Source: NCEH01 sp043195095 (lineage in GTDB: Bacteria > Pseudomonadota > Alphaproteobacteria > Rhizobiales > Xanthobacteraceae). From it: a stretch of DNA of 64,000 nt. The notes under the pieces are model-generated. The model was not told the origin of the DNA, ran no database searches, and saw nothing but the letters and a program-made list of their open reading frames with translations. Location: assembly GCF_043195095.1 (NCBI RefSeq), contig NZ_JBAFWN010000002.1; one strand, written 5' to 3'. Position numbers and translations under genes: made by a program. Below, in pieces: positions 28,191 through 39,534 of the stretch (the stretch's first letter is position 1; every line of letters begins with the position of its first letter).

Positions 28191-28221
28191 ATATCCAAGC
28201 CGTGCAGGGCCGTGCGGGCGA

Positions 28222-30900
<2,679 letters not shown>

Positions 30901-31006
30901 CTGGAGATCCCTTAGGGTGACGCGCATTTCAAAGAGCGCGGATGCTTTAGCCCGCTCAGCTCTCGCCTTCAACTGCACCCTTAGGCGCAGCTCATCATTT
31001 TGCCTT

Positions 31007-31147
31007 TCAATGCGGCATCAATCCGAGAATTCCGATTGCGATCAGATAGATCGCCACGACCATGTTGAGCAGGCGGGGAAACAGCAAAATCAGGATGCCG
31101 GCCACGAGGGCGACGATCGGCTGGATGATCACGAAATCCAAGGTCAT
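31007..31147 (-). CDS. Small membrane protein, DUF3096 type
   Basis: A 46-residue protein made of two hydrophobic segments: VIIQPIVALVAGILILLF and LLNMVVAIYLIAIGILGL, joined by a Pro-Arg turn. The pattern matches DUF3096 small membrane proteins, which have no known function. GAGG lies seven bases upstream of the ATG. A longer frame to 31315 adds an Arg/Pro-rich segment and is rejected. Divergent from the metallo-hydrolase gene. Confidence 0.82.
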   Translation of the reverse strand: MTLDFVIIQPIVALVAGILILLFPRLLNMVVAIYLIAIGILGLMPH

Positions 31148-31348
31148 GTTCGCACCTCGTTCACGCGCCGCCGCATCGGCAGCGCTCGCGCTAGAAAGAC
31201 CAGAACCGGGCACCTTGTTCCACCCCTGCTTTCGCGTCGCAGCAAACGGCGGACGCCGCGTCACGCCGGTGTGAAGGCCGGCGGATTGCGGAACTGGCCC
31301 TTTGTATGCGGTCATCTGCGGTCACAACCGGCGAAAGGGGCGAGATCC

Positions 31349-32188
31349 ATGCGGCAGATCGCGGCGCTTTTCGGAGCCATTGCGCTCATCGCCTTCCCCA
31401 TGGGCAACTTGGCGCGTGCCGCCGAGCCGCCGGAAAAATGCCCGCGCATGGTGGCGCAGAATCAGCCCTGGACAACCACGCCGCGCGTGTGGCGCGCCGC
31501 CTTCCGGCAGACCGCGCAGGCAAAACCCACGGACGCGGGGCGGCAGGTGCGCCTCACATTCGTCGGCCATTCCACCTTCCTGATCGAGAGCCCGGCGGGC
31601 GTGACCATCGCCACCGATTATAATGATTATGTCCGTCCCGCCGTCGTGCCGATGATCGCCACCATGAACCGGGCGCACGATACCCACTATACGAACCATC
31701 CCGATCCCGGCATCGCCTATGTGCTGCGCGGCTGGGGCGAGAACGGCCAGCCGGCGCATTACGACCTCACCGTCGAGGACGTGTGGATCCGCAACGTGCC
31801 CACCAACATCCGCCACGGCGCGGGCACCGATTACGACGCCAATTCCATGTTCGTGTTCGAGGTGGCGGGCCTTTGCATCGCCCATCTCGGGCACCTGCAC
31901 CACGTCCTGACCCCCGACCATCTGGAAGCGCTCGGGCGTATCGACGTGGTGCTGGCGCCGGTGGATGGCTCCTACACGCTCGATATCGAGGGGATGAAGG
32001 AGACTCTGAAGGCGATCAACGCGCCGCTGGTGATCCCCATGCACTATTTCAGCGCATGGGGATTGGACAATTTCCTCTCCCGCCTGGGCAATGACTATGC
32101 GATCACCCGCCAGGCCTCGCCCAGCGTGATACTGTCGCGCGAGACCTTGCCGGCGAAGCCCACGGTGCTGGTGCTGCCGGGGCGATAG
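31349..32188 (+). CDS. Exported metallo-beta-lactamase-fold hydrolase (UlaG-like)
   Basis: A 279-residue protein. A signal peptide (RQIAALFGAIALIAFPMGNLARA) leads a Lactamase_B_3-type fold: RLTFVGHSTFLIESPAGVTIATDY, HDTHYTNHPDPG in place of HxHxDH, CIAHLGHLHHVLTPDHLEALG, VVLAPVDGSYTLD and IPMHYFSAWG. The zinc-ligand His residues are spaced as in the UlaG branch rather than in true beta-lactamases. Probably periplasmic. The substrate is unknown; an antibiotic-resistance role is not supported. Confidence 0.85.
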   Translation: MRQIAALFGAIALIAFPMGNLARAAEPPEKCPRMVAQNQPWTTTPRVWRAAFRQTAQAKPTDAGRQVRLTFVGHSTFLIESPAGVTIATDYNDYVRPAVVPMIATMNRAHDTHYTNHPDPGIAYVLRGWGENGQPAHYDLTVEDVWIRNVPTNIRHGAGTDYDANSMFVFEVAGLCIAHLGHLHHVLTPDHLEALGRIDVVLAPVDGSYTLDIEGMKETLKAINAPLVIPMHYFSAWGLDNFLSRLGNDYAITRQASPSVILSRETLPAKPTVLVLPGR

Positions 32189-32261
32189 ACGCGCGCGTTA
32201 CAATGAACATGCGGCGGTGAACGCGACGGTTCCGTGCGCACCGCACCTGCAGGACGATCAG

Positions 32262-32594
32262 ATGATCTATGTCTCCATCACCGGATTGAAGCTGAAATCG
32301 GCCTGGCGCGCGCCCGCCTTCTGGTGGCACGCCATTCGGTCCCTCGCTCAGGCGAACGGAGCCGCCGGCAACATCAGCGTCGAAGCGCGTCGGATCAACG
32401 GCATCCACCACACCCTCTCGGTCTGGCAGGACGAAGCCGCCATGCGCGCTTATCTGACGAACGGCGCCCATCTTGCCGCCCTGCGCGCCTTTCGCGCGAT
32501 CGCGACCGGCAAGACCTGCGGCTTCGAGACCGATCACCGCCCGTCCTGGGATGCGGTTCACGGCATCTGGATGACCCGGGGGCGGGAAGTTTAG
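32262..32594 (+). CDS. Small dimeric alpha-beta-barrel protein (DUF3291/monooxygenase-like)
   Basis: A 110-residue protein with the pattern YVSITGLKLKSAWRAPAFWW, HAIRSLAQANGAAGN and TLSVWQDEAAMRAYLTNGAH. It resembles the ferredoxin-like domain shared by CrtA-type and antibiotic-biosynthesis-type monooxygenases. Function unknown. The ATG at 32262 has AGGA seven bases upstream; a GTG at 32217 would add 15 residues. It ends ten bases before the second copy of the 77-bp repeat. Confidence 0.75.
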   Translation: MIYVSITGLKLKSAWRAPAFWWHAIRSLAQANGAAGNISVEARRINGIHHTLSVWQDEAAMRAYLTNGAHLAALRAFRAIATGKTCGFETDHRPSWDAVHGIWMTRGREV

Positions 32595-32604
32595 GACCGA
32601 TCGA

Positions 32605-32681
32605 CGGCACCGCTGGCACCGGCTCTTCAAGGCCTGCACGTTCGGCCCGGCGTGGATGGCCGGGACGCGCCCGGCCATGAC
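32605..32681. repeat. 77-bp interspersed repeat (MAGxVPAIH type), copy 2
   Basis: Same length and ends as 10715-10791, with differences concentrated in the central ten bases. It lies in the 210-base gap between the small monooxygenase-like gene and the convergent acyl-CoA dehydrogenase. On the minus strand it reads MAGRVPAIHAG. Confidence 0.88.
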
Positions 32682-32804
32682 GACCGATGAGAAAAAGACA
32701 GTCGCGCGCACCAGACCGCGCCCACCCAACGTCAGGCGCCTTGACGAGGCACCTCACCGCTGAATCTCGAGCGGTCCTACCCCCCGAGCCCAACCCGCTT
32801 CGCC

Positions 32805-34601
32805 TCACAGCACCAGCGCCGCCTCGCTCTGAAGCACCGCCTCGCCGCCGGTGACCACCGCCGCCTCCAGGCTCTGCGCCTGCGGGCACAGGTCCTCGGC
32901 GAAGAAGCGCGCCACCAGCACGCGCCGGGCATGGCGTGGATCGCTCTCGCCGGCCGCGATGGCGGCATGGGCGGCAAGGGCAGTGCGCGCCAGATAAGCG
33001 CCGCCGGCGGCGCGGGCGAACAGGCGCAGATAGGGCGTCGCACCCGCCAGGACGTTGGCGGATTGTTCGTCGGACAGCCAATCCAGCATCACCCGCGTGG
33101 CGCGGCCGAGCGCATCCACGGCAGCGGCGAGCTGTTCGCCGGCGCGGCCGAATTCCGGCGCGTTCAAGGCTGCCACCGCTTCCGCGACCGCGCGATAATC
33201 GGCGATCAGCTTCGCCACCACGTCGCCGCCCTGCTGGGTCAGCTTGCGGGTGACGAGGTCGATCGCCTGGATGCCGTTGGTGCCCTCATAGATGGCGAAG
33301 ATGCGGGCATCGCGCAGATGCTGGGCGGCGCCCGTCTCCTCGATATAGCCCATGCCGCCGTGCACCTGCACGCCGGTGGAGGCGACCTCGATGCCCATGT
33401 CGGTGGAGAAGGCCTTGGCCACCGGGGTCAACAGGCTTGCTTCGGCCGTCGCCGCCGCCTTGGCGGTGGGGTCGTCGGTGCGCCGCGCGCGGTCGAGCGC
33501 GTCCGCCGTCATCAGGCAGATGGCGCGCGCCGCATCGGTCTCCGCCCGCATGGTGAGCAGCATGCGCTTCACGTCGGGATGGGCGATGATCGGCGCCATG
33601 CCTTCGCCGGACCAGCTCTGCGCCTTGCCCTGCCGGCGCTCCTGGGCAAAGGCGATGGCGCGCTGGGTGGCGCGCTCGGCCACCGCCACGCCCTGGATGC
33701 CCACCGCGAGGCGGGCGTTGTTCATCATGGTGAACATGCAGGCGAGGCCGCGATTTTCCTCGCCCACGAGATAGCCGACCGCCCCCTCGCCCGTGTCGCC
33801 GAACACCATGGTGCAGGTGGGCGAACCGTGCAGGCCGAGCTTGTGCTCCAGGCCGACGCATTTCACATCGTTGCGCGCGCCGAGCGTTCCGTCGGCATTC
33901 ACCAGCACTTTCGGCACCACGAACAGCGAGATGCCGCGCGTGCCGGCGGGCGCGTCGGGCAGGCGCGCCAGCACCAGATGAACGATGTTCTCGGCGATGT
34001 CGTGCTCGCCGTAGGAGATGAAGATCTTCGTGCCGAAGATGCGATAGCTGCCATCGGCCGCCCGCTCGGCCCGCGCGCGCAGGGCCGCGAGGTCAGAACC
34101 GGCCTGCGGCTCGGTAAGGTTCATGGTGCCGGTCCAGGTGCCCGAGACCAGCTTTTCCAGAAAGAGCCCCTGCAAGGCCGTGGAGCCGTGGGTGGTCAGC
34201 GCCTCGATGGCGCCCATGGTCAGCACCGGGCCGATGCCGAAGGCGGGAGAGGCGCTGTTCCAGAATTCGTTGAGCGCCGAGGTCACGACGCTCGGCAGAT
34301 GCTGGCCGCCGAACTTCTCCTCGGCCGCCACCGCATTCCAGCCGGCCTGCGTCCACGCCGCATAGGCCTCGCGCCAGCCGGGGGCGGTGGTAACCGCGCC
34401 GTCCTTCAGCACATTGCCCTTGGTGTCGCCCACCCGGTCCAGCGGCTCGATGACCGCGGCGGCGAACTTACCGGCTTCCTCCAGCACGCTGTCGATGAGG
34501 TCGAAGGAGAGGTCCACCTCGCCCTGGTCGATGAGGTGGGGAAGGGAGGTGCAGTGCTTGAGGAAGAAGGACACATCCTCCACGGGCGCACGATAGGGCA
34601 T
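32805..34601 (-). CDS. Long acyl-CoA dehydrogenase (DmdC/AidB-like group)
   Basis: FAD-dependent enzyme of 598 residues that introduces a 2,3-double bond into an acyl-CoA. It starts MPYRAPVEDVSFFLKHCTSL, the N-terminal extension of the 3-methylmercaptopropionyl-CoA-dehydrogenase-like group. MNLTEPQAGSDLAALR binds FAD and substrate, and the catalytic Glu lies in IYEGTNGIQAIDLV near 440. A C-terminal helical domain of about 130 residues completes it. GGAGG is correctly spaced only for the ATG at 34601. The substrate (fatty acid or methylmercaptopropionate) cannot be decided; no dmdB or dmdD adjoins it. Confidence 0.92.
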   Translation of the reverse strand: MPYRAPVEDVSFFLKHCTSLPHLIDQGEVDLSFDLIDSVLEEAGKFAAAVIEPLDRVGDTKGNVLKDGAVTTAPGWREAYAAWTQAGWNAVAAEEKFGGQHLPSVVTSALNEFWNSASPAFGIGPVLTMGAIEALTTHGSTALQGLFLEKLVSGTWTGTMNLTEPQAGSDLAALRARAERAADGSYRIFGTKIFISYGEHDIAENIVHLVLARLPDAPAGTRGISLFVVPKVLVNADGTLGARNDVKCVGLEHKLGLHGSPTCTMVFGDTGEGAVGYLVGEENRGLACMFTMMNNARLAVGIQGVAVAERATQRAIAFAQERRQGKAQSWSGEGMAPIIAHPDVKRMLLTMRAETDAARAICLMTADALDRARRTDDPTAKAAATAEASLLTPVAKAFSTDMGIEVASTGVQVHGGMGYIEETGAAQHLRDARIFAIYEGTNGIQAIDLVTRKLTQQGGDVVAKLIADYRAVAEAVAALNAPEFGRAGEQLAAAVDALGRATRVMLDWLSDEQSANVLAGATPYLRLFARAAGGAYLARTALAAHAAIAAGESDPRHARRVLVARFFAEDLCPQAQSLEAAVVTGGEAVLQSEAALVL

Positions 34602-34765
34602 CATCACCTCCGAAACCTGTTGCGGCGCCACATGCGCCTTGACCGCCCGCACATGCCGGCCTTAAGCCGTGCGGCGAACGTTGGGCACCAATTCGGCGCC
34701 TCGACGATCCCCCGTCAAGACCCGGTCCTACCCGCTTTCGTCGTAGGGACCGTGGAGCAGCACCC

Positions 34766-35791
34766 ATGACCGCCACCGGCTTCGCCCCGAAACGCACGCA
34801 GATGCTCGACGCCACGGGATCGGGCGCGGCTGAGGCGGCGGAGGCGGCACGCGTGCTGCGGGCGGGAGGCGTCGTCGCCTTCCCCACCGAGACCGTCTAT
34901 GGCCTCGGCGCCGACGCCGGCAATGCCCAGGCGGTGGCGCAGGTCTATGCCGCCAAGGGCCGCCCCGCCTTCAATCCCCTCATCTCCCACGTGCCCGACA
35001 GCGCGGCGGCGGAGCGGCTGGGCGTGTTCTCCCCGGCCGCGCAGGCGCTCGCCGCCGCCTTCTGGCCGGGACCGCTGACGCTGGTGGTGCCCTATCGCGA
35101 CACCGGCGCGGTCTGCGATCTCGCGCGCGCCGGCCTGCCCACCATCGCGCTGCGGGTGCCGGCGCACGAGACCACCCTCGCCATGCTGCGTGCCGCCGGC
35201 GTGCCGGTGGTGGGGCCGAGCGCCAATCTCTCCGGCCATGTCTCGCCCACCGACGCGGCCCATGTGCGCGCCGATCTCGACGGGCGCATCGACGCCATTC
35301 TCGATGCCGGACCGACGACGGTGGGCGTTGAATCCACCATCGTCGATTGCACCGGCGCCCATCCCGCTTTGCTGCGGCCCGGCGGCCTCTCGCGCGGCGC
35401 CATCGCGGCGGTGCTGGGCGTCGCTTTGCCCGATGCCGCCCATGACGAGGCCGAGCGACCTTCCGCGCCGGGCCGCCTCGCCTCCCATTACGCCCCGCAC
35501 GCCCCGGTGCGGCTCGACGCGCGCGAGGTGAAGGCGGGCGAGGCGCTTTTGACCTTCGCCGGCGCCCGCCCGCCCGGCGCGGACCACGCCGTGGCGATTT
35601 TCGATCTCAGCCCGGCGGGCGATGTGGTGGAAGCCGCCGCGCGGCTTTACGGCGCGCTGCGCCATCTCGACAACCTTCGCGCCCAAGGCATCGCCGTGGT
35701 ACCCCTGCCGCGCGACGGCCTCGGGGAAGCCATCGCCGACCGGCTCGGCCGCGCCGCCGCCCCGCGCCCGCTCTCCTTCGAGGACGATTGA
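34766..35791 (+). CDS. tsaC: Threonylcarbamoyl-AMP synthase, long Sua5 form
   Basis: Makes threonylcarbamoyl-AMP from Thr, bicarbonate and ATP for tRNA t6A37. Of 341 residues, the first 210 or so are the YrdC domain: RAGGVVAFPTETVYGLGADA, KGRPAFNPLISH, and VGPSANLSG with TTVGVESTIVDC. A linker with SHYAPHAPVRL leads to the C-terminal Sua5 domain, absent from short TsaC. It acts with TsaD (541-1602). The next gene starts one base after its stop, so the two form one unit. Confidence 0.96.
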   Translation: MTATGFAPKRTQMLDATGSGAAEAAEAARVLRAGGVVAFPTETVYGLGADAGNAQAVAQVYAAKGRPAFNPLISHVPDSAAAERLGVFSPAAQALAAAFWPGPLTLVVPYRDTGAVCDLARAGLPTIALRVPAHETTLAMLRAAGVPVVGPSANLSGHVSPTDAAHVRADLDGRIDAILDAGPTTVGVESTIVDCTGAHPALLRPGGLSRGAIAAVLGVALPDAAHDEAERPSAPGRLASHYAPHAPVRLDAREVKAGEALLTFAGARPPGADHAVAIFDLSPAGDVVEAAARLYGALRHLDNLRAQGIAVVPLPRDGLGEAIADRLGRAAAPRPLSFEDD

Positions 35792-35792
35792 C

Positions 35793-36254
35793 ATGGCCGA
35801 TACCGCAGAGACGCTCCGCGCGAACGTGCACGCCCTTCCCATCGGCCACATGCGCGACGACGATGTGGACGCCCTGGTCGCGCTGTGGGAACGCGCCGGC
35901 CTGGTGCGCCCCTGGAACGATCCGCGCGCCGACATCGCGCTCGCCCGGCGCGGACCCCATTCCACCATTCTCGTGGCGCGCGACGCGGCCGGCGCGGTGG
36001 TGGGCTCGGTGATGGTGGGGCACGACGGCCACCGGGGCTGGATCTATTATCTCGCCGTTGAGCCCGCGCGCGCCCGCCAGGGCCTCGGCCGCGCGCTCTC
36101 CCAGACCGCCGAGGATTGGCTCAAGGCGCGCGGCGTGCCCAAGCTGATGCTGCTGGTGCGGCCGGAAAACGAGCAGGTGCGCGCTTTCTACGCCGCCAGC
36201 GGCTATATCGAGGAGCCGCGCATCATCTTCACCAAGCGGCTCGACGGAAAATAG
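35793..36254 (+). CDS. GNAT-family N-acetyltransferase (YpeA-like)
   Basis: A 153-residue acetyltransferase. VARDAAGAVVGSVMVGHDGH is the central strand pair, and YYLAVEPARARQGLGRALSQ contains the acetyl-CoA-binding R/QxxGxG/A loop. LMLLVRPENEQVRAFYAASGY is motif B, typical of YpeA. The acceptor is unknown. It begins one base after the tsaC stop, so it is translated from the same message. Cytoplasmic. Confidence 0.92.
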   Translation: MADTAETLRANVHALPIGHMRDDDVDALVALWERAGLVRPWNDPRADIALARRGPHSTILVARDAAGAVVGSVMVGHDGHRGWIYYLAVEPARARQGLGRALSQTAEDWLKARGVPKLMLLVRPENEQVRAFYAASGYIEEPRIIFTKRLDGK

Positions 36255-36333
36255 CCGGCCCGCCCCTTCCCGCCCGGCTCAAGGTGCGGCATGCTCCGCC
36301 CGGCAAAACCAAGGCGGACGCCGGGAGGGGCAC

Positions 36334-38157
36334 GTGGCCGAGGATCCGACATCCCCATCACCGGCTTCGGGCGACGACACCCGCCCGCAAAATCCCGCCC
36401 GCCGCCTTCTGGTGGGCAGCGGCGCGGCCTTGCTCGGCGCCCATCTCCTGCCCGATCTCGCGGCCGCCCAGCCGGCCAAGGCGGCGTCCCGCCCGGCGGT
36501 GACGGTGGCGCCTGATCGCCCGCCGGCGGGCTACAATATTCTCTTCATCCTGGTGGACCAGGAGCATTATTTCGAGAAATGGCCGTTCCCGGTGCCGGCG
36601 CGCGAATGGCTGAAGGCGAACGGCATTTCGTTCGCGAACCATCAGGCGGCCTCCTGCGTGTGCTCGCCGGCGCGCTCGACCATCTATACCGGCCTGCACA
36701 TTCCCCATACCGGCGTGTTCGACAATGCCAATTCCCCTTGGCAGGCGGACATGGCGACCAGCATCAAGACCATCGGCCATCGCCTGGCGCAGCTCGGCTA
36801 TCATGCCGCCTATCAGGGCAAGTGGCACCTCTCCTACAATCTCGACCAGGCCAAGCACGCCGACGAGGCGCCCATGGCCGAATATCGCAAGACCATGGAG
36901 ACCTACGGCTTCCAGGATTTCTTCGGGTTCGGCGACATCACCGACACCACGCTCGGCGGTTATGATTACGATGCCACCACCTCCGCCTTCGTGGAGCGCT
37001 GGATGCGCACCAAGGGCCTGAAGCTGAAGGAAGCCGGGACGCCCTGGTACCTGGCGGTCAATTTCGTCAATCCGCACGACGTCATGTATGTGAATTCCGA
37101 CCTGCCGGGCGAAACCGTGCAGGGCAAGAAATCCGCCATGGCCATCGCCCGGCCGCCCGAGGACGATCTTTATGCCGCCAAGTGGGACGCGCCGCTGCCG
37201 TCCACCCGCAGCCAGCCCTTCGACGCGCCCGGCCGCCCACCGGCACACCTGATCTATCAGGACGTGCAGGACACGCTGGTCGGCGCATGGCCCGACGAGG
37301 ACCGGCGCTGGCGGGTGCTGCGGGATTATTATTTCAACTGCATCCGCGACTGCGACCGGCAGGTGGACGCGGTGCTGACCGCCCTGCGCCAGACCGGCAT
37401 GGACGAGAACACCATCATCGTCTTCACCGCTGATCACGGCGAACTGGGCGGCGCGCACCAGATGCGCGGCAAGGGCAATTCCACCTATCGCGAGCAGAAC
37501 CATCTGCCGCTGATCGTGTTGCATCCCGCCTATCCCGGCGGCACCACCTGCCAGGCCGTCACCTCCCAGGTGGACCTCACGCCGACCCTGCTCGCCCTCA
37601 CGGGGCTGCCGCAGGACCAGTTGAAGGCCGCGGGCGCGGGCTTGGCGGGGCGGGATTTCTCGCCCTTGCTCAAGACCCCGGCCAAGGCGGCGGCCGATAC
37701 GCTGCGGCCGGGCGCGCTGTTCTGCTACGACATGCTCCTGTTCCAGGATGCGAAATGGATCACCCGCATGGAGGCGATCACCCGTTCGCCCAATGTCACG
37801 ATCGCGCAGAAGCGCGCGTGGCTGCAGCAATACGAGCCGGATTTCGCCCAGCGCTGCGCCATCCGCAGCCTGTTCGACGGGCGCTACCGCTTCTCGCGCT
37901 ATTTCTCCCCGCTCTCCTTCAATACCCCGGCCGCCTATGAGGACCTTCTCGCCCTCAACGACCTCGAACTCTACGATCTTCGCGAGGACCCGGAGGAGAA
38001 GCGCAACCTCGCCCACCAGGGCGCGAACCGCGATCTCGTGATGGCGATGAACACCAAGCTGAACGCCCGCATCGCCGAGGAAGTGGGCCGCGACGACGGC
38101 AGCTTTCTGCCCCTGAAGGACGGCAAATGGGTGCTGCCGAGCGCGGATCAGCGGTAG
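36334..38157 (+). CDS. Tat-exported sulfatase-like hydrolase
   Basis: A 607-residue alkaline-phosphatase-superfamily enzyme. The N-terminus has a twin-Arg signal (PARRLLVGSGAALLGAHLLP). NILFILVDQEHYFEKW gives the first metal ligands. Cys110 in CVCSPARSTIYTG is the CxPxR site matured to formylglycine, and FTADHGELGGAHQM the second ligand group. It hydrolyses a sulfate, or possibly phosphonate, ester in the periplasm. No sulfatase-maturing enzyme is in the window. GTG start at 36334 with GGGAGGGG upstream. It is convergent with a TetR gene. Confidence 0.9.
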   Translation: MAEDPTSPSPASGDDTRPQNPARRLLVGSGAALLGAHLLPDLAAAQPAKAASRPAVTVAPDRPPAGYNILFILVDQEHYFEKWPFPVPAREWLKANGISFANHQAASCVCSPARSTIYTGLHIPHTGVFDNANSPWQADMATSIKTIGHRLAQLGYHAAYQGKWHLSYNLDQAKHADEAPMAEYRKTMETYGFQDFFGFGDITDTTLGGYDYDATTSAFVERWMRTKGLKLKEAGTPWYLAVNFVNPHDVMYVNSDLPGETVQGKKSAMAIARPPEDDLYAAKWDAPLPSTRSQPFDAPGRPPAHLIYQDVQDTLVGAWPDEDRRWRVLRDYYFNCIRDCDRQVDAVLTALRQTGMDENTIIVFTADHGELGGAHQMRGKGNSTYREQNHLPLIVLHPAYPGGTTCQAVTSQVDLTPTLLALTGLPQDQLKAAGAGLAGRDFSPLLKTPAKAAADTLRPGALFCYDMLLFQDAKWITRMEAITRSPNVTIAQKRAWLQQYEPDFAQRCAIRSLFDGRYRFSRYFSPLSFNTPAAYEDLLALNDLELYDLREDPEEKRNLAHQGANRDLVMAMNTKLNARIAEEVGRDDGSFLPLKDGKWVLPSADQR

Positions 38158-38218
38158 CCCATTTTTGAGCGACGGGACCGCCGGCGCGCGTGACGATGCG
38201 CGACGCCCCAATGCCCTT

Positions 38219-38255
38219 GAGCATTTCAGCGTTTCCGTGAAACGGCGAAATGCTC
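38219..38255. repeat. Nested palindrome fused to the end of a TetR gene
   Basis: Outer arms GAGCATTTC and GAAATGCTC enclose inner arms GTTTC and GAAAC. It resembles the AGCATTT-type interspersed palindromes of rhizobia. Its minus-strand reading supplies the final codons (SLEHFAVSRKR) and stop of the TetR gene at 38226. It may also end both convergent transcripts. Confidence 0.75.
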
Positions 38256-38831
38256 GAGCGACAAGGGCTTGGAGGAGCGCCGGGCGGCCTTGACGAGGGT
38301 GCGCGCGGCGCGCGCCCCGGCGGCGATCAGCGCCTTCTCGCGGCGGATCAGGAACAGGATGAGCGTGCCTTCCAGCACGATCATGAGTTCGGACGCGAGG
38401 TCCGCCGAGCCAAGGGCGTGCGCCAATCGCGCTTCGATCGCTTCCTTGTGGGCGCGTGCGACGCGGTTCGCCGGATGGTCCGGCAAATCGGCCATTTCGG
38501 TGACGACGCGGGTGAAGCCGGAGCCCATCCAGCCCGGCGCACTGGTCCATTGGGTGAGATCCGCGAAGATCGTGTCGATGCCCTCGAGCGGGTCCGCCTC
38601 CAGGGCCGCGATCCAGCGCGCGATGCGCGGCAGGGAGAGCGCGGCGGCATAGTCCACCACCGCCGTCAGCAGCGCATCCTTGCTCTCGAACGTCTGGTAG
38701 AGCGTGCGCTTGGTGAGACCCGCCGCGACGGCGATGGCTTCCATGCCGGTGCGCTTGAAGCCATGGGTGTAGAATTGCGCATAGGCCGCCTCCAGGATGC
38801 GGCTGCGGGCGGGACTCTCGGTGCGGGACAC
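38226..38831 (-). CDS. TetR-family transcriptional regulator
   Basis: A 201-residue protein. The HTH is ILEAAYAQFYTHGFKRTGME then AIAVAAGLTKRTLYQTFESK; the ligand domain follows with GWMGSGFTRVVTEMADLPDH. It starts with GTG at 38831 behind GGGAGG. The last residues derive from an interspersed palindrome. No divergent target gene adjoins it. It could regulate the convergent sulfatase or genes elsewhere. Confidence 0.92.
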   Translation of the reverse strand: MSRTESPARSRILEAAYAQFYTHGFKRTGMEAIAVAAGLTKRTLYQTFESKDALLTAVVDYAAALSLPRIARWIAALEADPLEGIDTIFADLTQWTSAPGWMGSGFTRVVTEMADLPDHPANRVARAHKEAIEARLAHALGSADLASELMIVLEGTLILFLIRREKALIAAGARAARTLVKAARRSSKPLSLEHFAVSRKR

Positions 38832-38943
38832 GGAACCTCCCGGTCACATGGACTCACCGGAGAGTATACCCATGCCCTCACGTCGCCCGCATGAAGGTGC
38901 CGCGCGAAGGCCCCTCCCCGAGACGATCCAGGCCCGCCCGCGC

Positions 38944-39534
38944 CTATGCCCCGAGATCCGCCCGGTGGCAGTCCACCAGATGATCGTTCACCAGCCCGCA
39001 CGCCTGCATGGCGGCATAGACGATGGTGGGGCCGACGAATTTGAAGCCGAGCGCCTTCAACTCCTTGGAAAGCTTCACCGAGGCCGGGGTCTGCGCCGGA
39101 ATGTCGGCGAGCGTCTTCGGCCGGTTCATCTGAACCTCGCCGTCCACCGCGCTCCACATGAGATCGGAGAAGGAGCGCCCGCGCGCCTGCCAGTCCAGAT
39201 AGGCGCGGGCGGAGAGCACCGCGCCCTCCACCTTGGCGCGGTTGCGCACGATGCCGGCATCCGCCATCAGCGCCTCCACCTTGGCGGAATCATAGCGTGC
39301 GATCTTTTCCGGTTCGAAGCCGTCGAAGGCGCGGCGGAAATTGTCGCGCTTGCGCAGAATGGTGATCCAGGCGAGCCCGGCCTGGAAGCCGTCCAGCAGC
39401 AGCTTTTCGAACAAGGCCCGGTCGTCGCGCTCGGGCACGCCCCATTCGGTGTCGTGATAGGCGACATAGAGCGGATCAGTGCCGCACCAGGGGCAGCGGC
39501 ACTTGCCGTCGGCGTGGGGGGTCAGAAGGCTCAC
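38944..39534 (-). CDS. tag: DNA-3-methyladenine glycosylase I
   Basis: Excises 3-methyladenine from alkylated DNA. The 196-residue protein has CRCPWCGTDPLYVAYHDTEWG with the N-terminal zinc Cys and His. LFEKLLLDGFQAGLAWITILRKR is the family signature with the substrate-binding Trp. A C-terminal HLVDCHR supplies the remaining His and Cys ligands. GTG start at 39534, sharing GTGA with the ygfZ stop, so translation is coupled. An AlkA-like glycosylase is also in the window (63043). Confidence 0.97.
   Translation of the reverse strand: MSLLTPHADGKCRCPWCGTDPLYVAYHDTEWGVPERDDRALFEKLLLDGFQAGLAWITILRKRDNFRRAFDGFEPEKIARYDSAKVEALMADAGIVRNRAKVEGAVLSARAYLDWQARGRSFSDLMWSAVDGEVQMNRPKTLADIPAQTPASVKLSKELKALGFKFVGPTIVYAAMQACGLVNDHLVDCHRADLGA

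Noticed and set aside
32931..34769. A 612-codon plus-strand frame opposite the acyl-CoA dehydrogenase
   Set aside because: A shadow of the dehydrogenase codons without recognisable motifs.
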